Of a stretch of 63,871 nt of DNA, positions 23,428 through 31,762 are shown piece after piece. A program made the position numbers and the translations under genes. Each line of letters begins with the position of its first letter. Within the stretch, counting starts at the first letter, position 1. The notes under the pieces were generated by a model. The model saw only the letters and a list, made by a program, of their open reading frames with translations, did no database searches and was not told the DNA's origin. This DNA is from Acidobacteria bacterium UBA2990 (GTDB lineage Bacteria; Acidobacteriota; Vicinamibacteria; Vicinamibacterales; UBA8438): contig DEAE01000023.1 of NCBI GenBank assembly GCA_002347025.1, forward strand, positions 1 to 63,871, read 5' to 3'.

Positions 23428-24720
23428 TCAATTGTCATTATCTACAGCCTGCCGCTCCTCAACCTCCTGCTCGAAGGACTCGTCATTGAGTTCGTACCAG
23501 CTGACCCAAGCGAAGCTCATTTCGTCACTTGATCGCTGACCGAATCCAGCCCAGTTGGTCGGGTCGTCGTTCCACCTGTTGCCTTCAGAATTGTCATGCC
23601 AACTAGTGACGTGTAGCAAGGTGCCTTTGGGGAGTAAAGGGGCAACATGGTCTTCGTAGTTGTAGACGATGTGCCAGCCAAAATCCCAGTCGGCGCAGCT
23701 CAAGATTTGTTTGGTGTTATCAGGCAGAATGGCCCCGAGACATTGGCGTTTGCCAAGATTGTGTAGGTGGGCCTGGAATGCTGTAATGTGGGCATTCTCT
23801 TTTAGCCGATAGAAGCCGTCATGACGCACGTTTGACTCCCCGGCAGGAATGTCCAAGTCTTCATCGTCGCCGACGTGGGCCGAAATAAGCTTGCGCTCAG
23901 GAACTACCCCTTTAGGGTAGAACTGGATACCGACTCGCGTGCGGTCGGTAGTCTCGACGCCGATCGCAGCATAGTGCATGTTGAACTTGATTTGTGCACC
24001 AGCCTTGATTTGTCGACCTGTGCCATCTGGGAAGATATCTCCATTCTTGCCGAGGGCATACTCGTTCAAAAAATTGTAGTCTCCTTCCTCGGAATCCGTA
24101 TCCTCCATGCTGGTGACGGCATGATGAACGACTGGAAACCCTTCCAGAGATGGTTTAGTTTCGACGGCTTTAATCCATCGGTCCTCTGTAAGCCCAGAAT
24201 CTGCGTAGAGGTCTCCCCACCAATTTGGCGCCTCTGCTGCTACAACGAAAGGCTCTGGAATCTCGACAACCCAGTCTGGTTCGCCGATCTTCCATTCAGC
24301 AATATCTCGAAACTGACGAGGGGGAGGCATATCTGCCGGATTGCCTCGTGGCGCACCGTTGTTGACCCAACTTGAAACGGTTGCGATCTCCTCATCGCTC
24401 AATGAGTAGTCGTACTTAAAGTCCTGCACGCCGATGTTCTTGTCGATATACCAGGGAGGCATAGCACGGCTGGTCACCTTCTCTCTGATGGACCGAGCCC
24501 AAGGGCGGGTCTCCTCGTAGGTGAGTAGTGACATCGGTGCAATGGATCCCGTTCTGTGGCAGTCTTGGCAAGATCGCTGCAAGATGGGTGCGATATCACT
24601 GGTGAAGGTAGGCTGGTGGTCGTTGTTTTGTGCTGCTTCCACCGCCGGTACGCCCATCGATACGATTGCGACTATTAGGACGAAGAAGAGACTAAGCTCA
24701 CAATTAGTAGTGCGTGACAT
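23428..24720 (-). CDS. Exported cytochrome c fused to a copper monooxygenase-like domain
   Basis: A 430-residue secreted protein. After a signal peptide (about 9-30) comes a c-type heme domain with CQDCH (Cys51, Cys54, His55) and a likely distal methionine in SRAMPPWYID. The rest resembles copper type II ascorbate-dependent (PHM/DBM-like) monooxygenases: His-rich stretches PVVHHAVTS, FNMHYAAIG, QAHLHNLGK and TSWHDNSEG give the type of copper ligands expected for two copper sites. The heme attachment would need the adjacent ccm system. GGAGG lies 8 bases before the ATG. Substrate unknown; copper binding is inferred from the histidine pattern. Confidence 0.82.
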   Translation of the reverse strand: MSRTTNCELSLFFVLIVAIVSMGVPAVEAAQNNDHQPTFTSDIAPILQRSCQDCHRTGSIAPMSLLTYEETRPWARSIREKVTSRAMPPWYIDKNIGVQDFKYDYSLSDEEIATVSSWVNNGAPRGNPADMPPPRQFRDIAEWKIGEPDWVVEIPEPFVVAAEAPNWWGDLYADSGLTEDRWIKAVETKPSLEGFPVVHHAVTSMEDTDSEEGDYNFLNEYALGKNGDIFPDGTGRQIKAGAQIKFNMHYAAIGVETTDRTRVGIQFYPKGVVPERKLISAHVGDDEDLDIPAGESNVRHDGFYRLKENAHITAFQAHLHNLGKRQCLGAILPDNTKQILSCADWDFGWHIVYNYEDHVAPLLPKGTLLHVTSWHDNSEGNRWNDDPTNWAGFGQRSSDEMSFAWVSWYELNDESFEQEVEERQAVDNDN

Positions 24721-24947
24721 CCTTTAGGCCTCCAAGAACGCTCTCGTGATATGACATTGCTTTTAAAGAGCTACCCACATATATCTTGCCCCGGTTTATA
24801 CCTCTAAGCCAAGCACTATTCGGAGTGGGGATTATTACAGGGCGCTTTGAGGTTAATTTGCCAGACAAAGCGGACCGCTAGCAAGAGGGGGGACCTGGGT
24901 CGTTGCTCCATCGGTAATCGATGCTCTGACCCCAGGGACGACTGTGG

Positions 24948-25697
24948 TTAGCGTCCCAGGCCAAGTCGAAAGGCAAGACTTTCAGGTAGGCCTGAGGCTG
25001 AGATCTTTTGCTGGGCGAGATCGATCCGGTAGGCCACTCTACGGATCTCGATCCGCAATTTCTTTGAGTCGTATGTGGCGTAAGACGCTCGTGCATCTGT
25101 ATCCCGTGGCTGACCGACTGAACCAGGGTTGACGAGATAGCGCCTAGTCTTGTCGACATGGACAACCGTTGTGTCCTGACCCCCTGGCTGGGGATGGGTT
25201 ACCGTGATTTTAGAGCCTTTTTTTACATAGGCCACCGGGAGGTGGGTGTGTCCAAAGAAACAGATCTGGCGCTGTGAGTCTTCCAAGGCTTGAGCCGCGT
25301 CCTCTTTGTCGATTACAAAGGTGTTTTCGTCCAATGGTGAGCCGTGACAAATCTCTATGTCCCGGTCCACGTTCTTTGGACCTGCTGGTAGTCCGGCGAC
25401 CCGTTCAAGATTCTCTGCGGTGAGGGTCTTCTGCGTCCAGCGAGCGGCTTCCCCTGCTATTCGACGGGATGCTTCAAACCCCTCAATTCCCGCGGAAACC
25501 TTGTCGTGGGTGCCTCGAATGATAGCGTCAGGTTCGAGATCAAAGATGCGGCTGACGACTTCGTTGGGGGTAGCTCCGTAGCCCACGATGTCGCCAAGTA
25601 TCAGTAATCGATCGTAGGAATCACGAGGGGCCCGTTCTAACACAGCATCAAGGGCGTCGATGTTTCCGTGGATGTCGCTCAGGATAAGGAAACGCAT
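24948..25697 (-). CDS. Calcineurin-like metallophosphoesterase (YfcE/MJ0936-like)
   Basis: A 249-residue metallophosphoesterase. Motifs in order are SDIHGN (Asp8, His10), LGDIVGYGATP (about 35-45), RGTHDK (about 60-65, where the family usually has GNHD) and FGHTHLP (about 149-155). These bind two metal ions that hydrolyse phosphoesters, and NPGSVGQPRD is the family C-terminal signature. Small proteins of this group act on phosphodiesters; the physiological substrate is unknown. The ATG at 25697 begins the conserved MRFLILSDIHG; a TTG at 25715 is possible but not needed. It lies downstream of aroA-aroK on the same strand. Confidence 0.9.
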   Translation of the reverse strand: MRFLILSDIHGNIDALDAVLERAPRDSYDRLLILGDIVGYGATPNEVVSRIFDLEPDAIIRGTHDKVSAGIEGFEASRRIAGEAARWTQKTLTAENLERVAGLPAGPKNVDRDIEICHGSPLDENTFVIDKEDAAQALEDSQRQICFFGHTHLPVAYVKKGSKITVTHPQPGGQDTTVVHVDKTRRYLVNPGSVGQPRDTDARASYATYDSKKLRIEIRRVAYRIDLAQQKISASGLPESLAFRLGLGR

Positions 25698-25874
25698 TGG
25701 TAGAGGAGACCTCAAGGCAAAGGGTTATCAGACAGTGGCAGTAACTCTCGTGTGTGAGAGGCTAGTTGCCGTTATTGGCACTCGTTGGGGGCGCTTTAAT
25801 GCCATTTCTAACTGAAATAAGTGTAATAGAGGGCTGATTTCGAGCGGTTGGTCAAGAATCGTGATACCTCAACC

Positions 25875-26381
25875 CTAACCCCGTTTCTGAAGCCAGTCAA
25901 AAATCTGCTCACTCAATTCATCCGCGGACCCGCTCTCTGCCTCGAGATGAAGCTTGGCTCGACGATAGGCGGTCTGTCGAGAGTAAAACAGCTGCTCCAT
26001 TTTTGAAAGGTCACCAGCCAGCGGACGATGCCCATTATCAGGTAGACGTGCTGTCACCTGCTTCAAGGATACATCAAGCCAGATTGAGACGCCGTCTTTG
26101 TCGATGCTCTGTCGGTTGGCGTCGTCGACGTAAGTGCCTCCTCCGGTTGCGACGACAGCATCACGAAACGCTACCACTTCAGACAATATGTCTCGTTCTA
26201 CACTCCGGAAATAGAGTTCCCCACGTTGCGAAAAGATCTCTGGGATGGACATGCCTTCTCGTTTCTCTACTAACGTGTCGATATCGTGAACCTGCCATCC
26301 TAGTCTATTGGCTAAGGAAGCTGCGACTGTGCTTTTGCCGGAGCACATGAAACCGACAAGATAGACTTTGTCAACTAGCAT
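25875..26381 (-). CDS. aroK: Shikimate kinase
   Basis: A 168-residue shikimate kinase, phosphorylating shikimate to shikimate 3-phosphate with ATP. The P-loop reads GFMCSGKST (about 10-18). Then come DIDTLVEKREGMSIPEIF (shikimate-binding Asp, about 33-50), the Arg in FRSVERDIL, ATGGGTYVDD (about 77-86) and HRPLAGD in the lid. The ATG at 26381 overlaps the end of aroA by 11 bases, so the two successive steps of the aromatic pathway are translationally coupled. Confidence 0.95.
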   Translation of the reverse strand: MLVDKVYLVGFMCSGKSTVAASLANRLGWQVHDIDTLVEKREGMSIPEIFSQRGELYFRSVERDILSEVVAFRDAVVATGGGTYVDDANRQSIDKDGVSIWLDVSLKQVTARLPDNGHRPLAGDLSKMEQLFYSRQTAYRRAKLHLEAESGSADELSEQIFDWLQKRG

Positions 26382-27693
26382 CGTTATCGTCCATTTGAAC
26401 GCGAAGCGAGGCAAGGGTTTCAAAGAATCCCGGATATGACACATCAACAGCCTCGGCATTATGAATTTCGCTGGGACCTTTGCCCCCTAGCGCGGCAATA
26501 GCAAAAGCCATCGCTAGACGATGATCGCCAGTTGCATCGGCGGCTCCGCCAGTCAGTTGGTGTCCGCCCATGACATGAAAACCATCCTCCCACTCTTCGA
26601 CAGAAGCACCTAGTGCCCGTAGGCCTGAAGCCAAGTCAGTAATTCGGTCACTTTCTTTGTGCCGGAGTTCCCCTGCTCCAGTTACTCGCAAGGAGCCTCC
26701 ATGGGTTGCTAGGGCTGCGAGAGCAGGTAGTTCATCGATCAGGCTGGGAACTTCGGTTTCTCCGATTTCGATAGAGCTGGTACCGTTATATCTCACACGA
26801 ATTTGACCACGGGGCTCGCCTCCAAGTTCCGCGATGTTCGAGGTCTCAATTAGGGTTCCAAAACGCTCGAGTATAGTTAGGAAGGCTACGCGTGTTGGAT
26901 TGAGTCCGACGTCCAGAAGGGTGATGTCGGAGTCTGGGATAGCGGCAGCTGCTGTAGCCCAAAAGGCAGCGCTTGAGACATCTCCAGGGACAACGACATG
27001 GCTTCCCGTTGGATGCTGCCCACCTTGGACTGTGATGCTGTCTGTGTGACGCTTGACATTGATGCCGAATTGGGAAAATGCACGTTCGGTGTGGTCGCGG
27101 GTGGCTTGTTGTTCTCGAACTGTGGTGTCTCCAGTCGCCTGCAGGCCAGCGAGCAACACTGTACTTTTTACCTGTGCGCTGGGGACGGGTGGAGTGAAGT
27201 CGATACCTTGGAGACTTGAACCTTGAACCAAAATGGGCGGTCGATCATGGTGGCCGATGACTTTGGCGCCCATTTGGGTGAGTGGATCGATAATTCTCTT
27301 CATAGGTCTACGACGGAGCGATGAATCGCCGGTGATCTCGCTGTGAAATGGCTGTCCGGCGAGTATGCCAGACAGAAGTCGAAGAGTGGTGCCGGAGTTG
27401 CCGGCATTGAGCGGGGCGGCTGGAGGGACTAATCCTCGAAGCCCACGTCCTTCGATGGTTACTCTGGTATCAGAGCTTTGGCAGCTAGGGAGAGACTTGT
27501 GTATGTCTACTCCAAGGGTGGCGAGGCAAGACAAGGTTGAAGCGCAGTCTGCGCCTGGTGCGTATCGTTCTATAGTTGAGCGACCGTTGCTTATCGCTGC
27601 TAGGAGTGCATAACGGTGGGAAATAGACTTGTCTCCCGGGACAGTTAAACGACCGCGAAGGCACTTAGCAGGATAAACTATAACCGATGCCAT
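26371..27693 (-). CDS. aroA: 3-phosphoshikimate 1-carboxyvinyltransferase (EPSP synthase)
   Basis: A 440-residue EPSP synthase that adds the enolpyruvyl group of PEP to shikimate 3-phosphate. Motifs are PGDKSISHR (about 19-27), NAGNSGTTLRLLSG (about 97-110), GDSSLRRRPM (about 121-130), IDELPALAALA (catalytic Asp, about 319-329), RHKESDR (about 344-350) and GDHRLAMAF (about 392-400). The sequence style is closer to class II-like enzymes (NSGTT rather than NAGTA); this is an impression and not a measured classification. The start is the ATG at 27693. It is the first gene of an aroA-aroK pair and divergent from the inositol-monophosphatase-type gene. Confidence 0.96.
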   Translation of the reverse strand: MASVIVYPAKCLRGRLTVPGDKSISHRYALLAAISNGRSTIERYAPGADCASTLSCLATLGVDIHKSLPSCQSSDTRVTIEGRGLRGLVPPAAPLNAGNSGTTLRLLSGILAGQPFHSEITGDSSLRRRPMKRIIDPLTQMGAKVIGHHDRPPILVQGSSLQGIDFTPPVPSAQVKSTVLLAGLQATGDTTVREQQATRDHTERAFSQFGINVKRHTDSITVQGGQHPTGSHVVVPGDVSSAAFWATAAAAIPDSDITLLDVGLNPTRVAFLTILERFGTLIETSNIAELGGEPRGQIRVRYNGTSSIEIGETEVPSLIDELPALAALATHGGSLRVTGAGELRHKESDRITDLASGLRALGASVEEWEDGFHVMGGHQLTGGAADATGDHRLAMAFAIAALGGKGPSEIHNAEAVDVSYPGFFETLASLRVQMDDNDAS

Positions 27694-27864
27694 AAAGCCA
27701 CTATAACAGGCCGACCATTAAGCCGCGATGGTCGATCAGAAGTTTCTGGCGATGGGAACTGCCGTCGGTATTTGGTGGCAACTGGCTGTAGCGTTGTTCG
27801 GGTGATGTCCCCACTAAATAGTCAATCCAGACCCTAGGGTCTGGTAGTCGATAGAGGCCGATTG

Positions 27865-28677
27865 GTGTCCAATCCTTCTTCCTGGTTAGCTACAGCCATT
27901 GAGATCGTCCAGCTTGCTGGAGCGATCCAGCTCCGCCATTTTGGACAGGAACTCGAGGTGGACAAGAAGGGTGCGATCGACTTGGTGACTAAGGTCGATA
28001 TTGAGGTGGAGCGCATGGGGCGCGCCTTGATCGCGGAGCGATTCCCCGATCATTGTGTGCTGGCTGAGGAACTGGAGAATGAAAATATAGAAACATCCAA
28101 TCAGCCTCGGTGGGTGTTCGATCCCCTCGACGGTACAGTTAATTATGCCCACGGAGTACCGATTTTCTGCTCATGCCTCGCTCTGGAGATCGATGGGCGG
28201 CCTGAGGTAGCTGCTGTCTTCGACCCAACTAGGCAGGAGTTGTTCACAGCTGAGAGGGGCGGTGGAGCAAGCCTGAATGGCGAACCGGTGAGAGTGTCTG
28301 ACTCAAGTTGCGTCCTCGATGCTTTGCTGTGTACTGGGTTTCCCTACGACATTCACGACACTGTCGATCAGATGATGGGTTTATTCGGGGCAATAGTTGG
28401 ACGTGCGAGGGCTGTTAGGAGGCTTGGTTCGGCAGCGCTGGACCTTTGCTACGTTGCCTCGGGTCGGTTTGATGGCTTTTGGGAACAACGGTTGAAACCT
28501 TGGGACATGTCTGCCGGTAGTTTGGTTGTTGAGGAGGCTGGGGGTTGTCTTTCCAGGTTTGACGGTGCACTTTTCGATACCCACGGAGATCAAATCGTGG
28601 CTACTAATGGGCGAATCCATGATGAGTTAATAGCTGTTACCAAGGGCTATTGCTTGCCTGGGGATCTTTCTGACTGA
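27865..28677 (+). CDS. Inositol monophosphatase family phosphatase
   Basis: A 270-residue Mg-dependent sugar/nucleotide phosphatase of the IMPase family. Metal ligands are visible in AEEL (about 67-70), DPLDGTVNY (about 86-94) and KPWDMSAGSLVVEEAGG (near residue 213). Related enzymes hydrolyse inositol phosphates, fructose 1,6-bisphosphate or PAP; the substrate cannot be decided here. The start is GTG 27865 with AGAGG 7 bases upstream; a TTG directly before it is also in frame. Confidence 0.93.
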   Translation: MSNPSSWLATAIEIVQLAGAIQLRHFGQELEVDKKGAIDLVTKVDIEVERMGRALIAERFPDHCVLAEELENENIETSNQPRWVFDPLDGTVNYAHGVPIFCSCLALEIDGRPEVAAVFDPTRQELFTAERGGGASLNGEPVRVSDSSCVLDALLCTGFPYDIHDTVDQMMGLFGAIVGRARAVRRLGSAALDLCYVASGRFDGFWEQRLKPWDMSAGSLVVEEAGGCLSRFDGALFDTHGDQIVATNGRIHDELIAVTKGYCLPGDLSD

Positions 28678-28830
28678 TATGGATCTTCTGGGGCTTCAAA
28701 GCCTGACCTGAGAAGCTGGCAGGTTAGAGGCGGGTCCGCAATTCAGATGGCTGGCCCAGAATGGGTTCGGCAGGAGTGTATGTTGGACCCTGTAAACTGT
28801 CTAGTCTGTCTTCCGCCTTAAGTAACACCA

Positions 28831-29421
28831 ATGATCTCCATAGCTAGTGTCTTGGAAGAACTGGCCTCGCAGTTGGGTGGGATCGGTTTGTTTGTTGTTG
28901 CGTTATTCGACTCCTCTATCATCTCGTTGCCAGAGATCAATGACCTGCTCTTGGTGTTGATGGTCACTCAGAATAGAGAGCTGATGCTCTACTATGCTGG
29001 AATGGCGACCCTCGGCTCGTTGAGCGGTTGCCTACTGCTCTATTTCGTTGGCCGCAAAGGGGGAGAAGGGGTTCTAAGGAAGCGTTTTGGGGGTTCTCGT
29101 TGTGAAAAATGGTTGGTGACCTTCAAGCGGTTTGGGGTCTTTGCCATTATTGTTCCTGCTGTGTTGCCCCCTCCTGCTCCCTTCAAAGCTTTTATCTTGC
29201 TGTCTGGCATCACGAGCATGCCTCTTGCCATGTTCTGCAAAGCCGTTGTCATAGGGCGAGGCATCCGGTATTTCGGAGAGGGTGTATTGGCCCTTCGTTA
29301 CGGAGAACAGGCGGTTGAATTTCTACATGCACACGGGGCATTGTTATTGGTGGTCATAGTGGGGGCAGGGTGCCTCAGCGTCATAGTGGCTTATTTTCGG
29401 AATCGGCTTCATAGTGAGTGA
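28831..29421 (+). CDS. VTT/SNARE-associated (DedA-like, YqaA-type) membrane protein
   Basis: A 196-residue membrane protein with about four or five hydrophobic segments (18-45, 52-74, 98-125 and 170-188). The pattern GSLSGCLLLYFVGRKGGEGVL and the central VPAVLPPPAPFKAFILLSG match VTT-domain proteins, related to DedA and YqaA, which take part in lipid scrambling or flipping of undecaprenyl phosphate in some bacteria. The exact role is unknown. It is monocistronic by spacing. Confidence 0.85.
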   Translation: MISIASVLEELASQLGGIGLFVVALFDSSIISLPEINDLLLVLMVTQNRELMLYYAGMATLGSLSGCLLLYFVGRKGGEGVLRKRFGGSRCEKWLVTFKRFGVFAIIVPAVLPPPAPFKAFILLSGITSMPLAMFCKAVVIGRGIRYFGEGVLALRYGEQAVEFLHAHGALLLVVIVGAGCLSVIVAYFRNRLHSE

Positions 29422-29469
29422 CCTCCCTGCCATGGGTACCCGTAAACTACTCCGATACAACGGGTTGTG

Positions 29470-29499
29470 TTGACGGTTCAATCTGACTGCTTCTATAAT
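29470..29499 (+). promoter_or_regulatory. Near-consensus sigma-70 promoter before a GT2 gene
   Basis: TTGACG (29470-29475), an 18-bp spacer and TATAAT (29494-29499). It lies about 100 bases upstream of the GT2 start codon at 29601 and has the same geometry as the one at 55574. Confidence 0.65.
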
Positions 29500-29600
29500 C
29501 AGGGCGGTAAGTCTTAATGTTTTGCTTGCGCCAGAAGAGAGTTCTGAGCCGCATGGAAAAATCCCATCTTCTCGCCTAGACCTGAGGTCAGTGTTAGTAA

Positions 29601-30569
29601 ATGCGCCCAGAGCTGTCTGTCGTTATTCCCGTCCTAGATGAGGCCCCTAACATCGAGGCACTGTTTCGCGAGCTTGTCGAGGTGTTGTCTTCATGGGGAC
29701 GGAACTTTGAGGCTATTGTCATCGATGATGGCAGTACGGATGACACATTTGAGATTTTATCCAGACTGCAAGCGAATGACCCACGGCTTCGGGTGATTAG
29801 ATTCCGTCGAAATTTCGGTCAGACGGCAGCATTTTCGGCTGGCTTTGCTCATGCACGAGGTCGGCTGATCGTGACCGCCGATGGAGACCTACAGAATGAT
29901 TTTAGAGACATCCCTCGGATGGTAGAGAAACTCACTGAAGGATTCGACATTGTTTGTGGTTGGCGCAAGGCGCGACAAGATCCGTGGCTGTCGCGGGTTT
30001 TGGTGTCAAATCTAGCTAACTTATTGATCTCTCGAGTCACCGGGGTTCGGCTCCAGGATTATGGGTGTTCGTTGAAAGTCTTCCGCTCTGAGGTGGTCAA
30101 GTCTCTGCGTTTGTACGGTGAGATGCACCGTTTTATTCCGGCCATTGCAAGCGAACAGGGTGTTCGTATCGCCGAAGTGGTCGTCAATCACCGGCCTCGT
30201 AGACATGGTCGGTCCAAATACGGAATCTCACGGACGGTACCGGTGCTACTGGATCTCGCTACAGTGAAGTTTCTACTGAGTTATTCGACACGGCCGCTAC
30301 AGATTTTCGGTCTGGTCGGCTTAATAATGGGTGGAGCGGGTACTACTATCATTGGTTGGCTTGCTTGGATACGCCTGTTCGGAGGACAGGCAATAGGCGG
30401 CCGCCCTCTGCTGCTATTCGGGATCCTGCTGCTGTTTACAGGGTTGCAGTTGGTTACGCTTGGGTTGCTCGCGGAACTTCAGGCGCGGACCTACCACGAG
30501 TCGCAGGGTAAACCGACCTACCACATCAGGGAGGTTCTGGAGGCTCAGGCAGAGGAGTCGATGTCTTGA
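29601..30569 (+). CDS. Membrane-anchored GT2 glycosyltransferase (GtrB/ArnC-like)
   Basis: A 322-residue polyprenyl-phosphate glycosyltransferase. The cytoplasmic GT-A domain has VVIPVLDEAPNIE (about 7-19), VIDDGSTDDTFE (about 40-51), RFRRNFGQTAAFSAGF (about 71-86) and the DxD motif TADGDLQND (about 97-105). Two C-terminal membrane helices (about 231-255 and 266-290) match the GtrB/ArnC type, which makes undecaprenyl-phosphate-linked sugars for transfer outside the membrane. The sugar is unknown. A near-consensus promoter lies 100 bases upstream. Confidence 0.92.
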   Translation: MRPELSVVIPVLDEAPNIEALFRELVEVLSSWGRNFEAIVIDDGSTDDTFEILSRLQANDPRLRVIRFRRNFGQTAAFSAGFAHARGRLIVTADGDLQNDFRDIPRMVEKLTEGFDIVCGWRKARQDPWLSRVLVSNLANLLISRVTGVRLQDYGCSLKVFRSEVVKSLRLYGEMHRFIPAIASEQGVRIAEVVVNHRPRRHGRSKYGISRTVPVLLDLATVKFLLSYSTRPLQIFGLVGLIMGGAGTTIIGWLAWIRLFGGQAIGGRPLLLFGILLLFTGLQLVTLGLLAELQARTYHESQGKPTYHIREVLEAQAEESMS

Positions 30570-30755
30570 GCTCGAACATGTCAGGTAGGCCTAGAAGGCT
30601 GACGACTTTTCCAGGGAAATGATGGTCGAGGTGCGGTTGGTTGGTGGGTTAGCTGGCGCTAGTGGCAGACATTGGACATTCTTCGAATGAGAACGAGTAA
30701 TTTAACGTAGCTCCTCGGTCGAGTTAGATTTAGGACTGGGGACTGATACCGATCT

Positions 30756-31757
30756 ATGACATTAGGGCCGCTTCATATCGCCTTCTTGGGATGTGGCTTC
30801 ATTGCTCAAGTGCATAGCAGGCATTTACGGGCACTCCGGAATGATGTGTTGTGCAGTTATGCGAGTCGAGATTTGGCCAAGGCTCAAGCGTACTGCAGCA
30901 AGCATGCTGGCATGGGGAGCTACGGTAGCTATTCTGCCGCTATCGCAGATTCGAGGGTTGATGCTGTAGTCATAGCTGTGCCGCCTCATCTCCATTTGAA
31001 ATTGTCGTTGGAAGCCCTATCGGCTGGAAAGCATGTGTTGGTTGAGAAACCAGCCTATATCAAGATGGCTGACTATCAATTGGTTCAGCGTGCGCGAGAT
31101 GTGGCCGAACGGGTGGTGCTCGTTGGGGAGAACGACCACTACAAGCCGCTAGCAGTTTGTCTGCGTGGCCTGCTCCAGCGAGAGTCTATAGGAGACCTGG
31201 TGTTTGGGCACTTTGTAACGCTGGCTAAAAAAATGAAGTCGGCTGATGATTGGCGGAATGATGAACGTTTGGCTGGGGGAGATGCATTCTTCGAAGAAGG
31301 GATTCATTGGTTGCATCTGGCAAATAGTTTAGGTCCAACCATTGATTCGGTCGTGGGTTACCGACCTCATATTTCTTTGGGAGGACCAGACCGTCGCTCT
31401 AAGAGCATGATGGTAGCTTTTCGCTTCAGTAACGGCGCAGTAGGCAGTCTTTATTACTCTCGGGAAGTCCCCTCGTTTCTCCGGGGAGTTCGGCTATCAA
31501 AGTTATTTGGACGGAAGGGAGTCATTTCGTTCGAGTCTAATGGCGGTTTTGTGCTGGTCCGTGGAGAGGGTTGGCCAAAGCTGTTGTTTCCCGGGTTTCG
31601 AGATATGCGTGGATACCGAGCGATGTATCGCGACTTTATTGATGCTATCCGGCTTGGTAGATCCCCTGCGATGAGCCTTGAAAAAGCGATGCTAGACCAG
31701 CGACTAATGGAACAAATTCAGGCCACAGCCGGGTCCACTCTGAGGGACGCTGGTTAG
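30756..31757 (+). CDS. Gfo/Idh/MocA family oxidoreductase
   Basis: A 333-residue NAD(P)-dependent oxidoreductase. The Rossmann motif GCGFIAQVHSRHL is at about 11-23 and the family EKPA at about 97-100 (LVEKPAYIKMADY); the C-terminal alpha/beta domain has EEGIHWLHLANSL. Such enzymes oxidise or reduce sugars and often serve nucleotide-sugar pathways. It forms an operon with a GMC oxidoreductase 5 bp downstream and a VOC protein. Confidence 0.9.
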   Translation: MTLGPLHIAFLGCGFIAQVHSRHLRALRNDVLCSYASRDLAKAQAYCSKHAGMGSYGSYSAAIADSRVDAVVIAVPPHLHLKLSLEALSAGKHVLVEKPAYIKMADYQLVQRARDVAERVVLVGENDHYKPLAVCLRGLLQRESIGDLVFGHFVTLAKKMKSADDWRNDERLAGGDAFFEEGIHWLHLANSLGPTIDSVVGYRPHISLGGPDRRSKSMMVAFRFSNGAVGSLYYSREVPSFLRGVRLSKLFGRKGVISFESNGGFVLVRGEGWPKLLFPGFRDMRGYRAMYRDFIDAIRLGRSPAMSLEKAMLDQRLMEQIQATAGSTLRDAG

Positions 31758-31762
31758 CAGGT

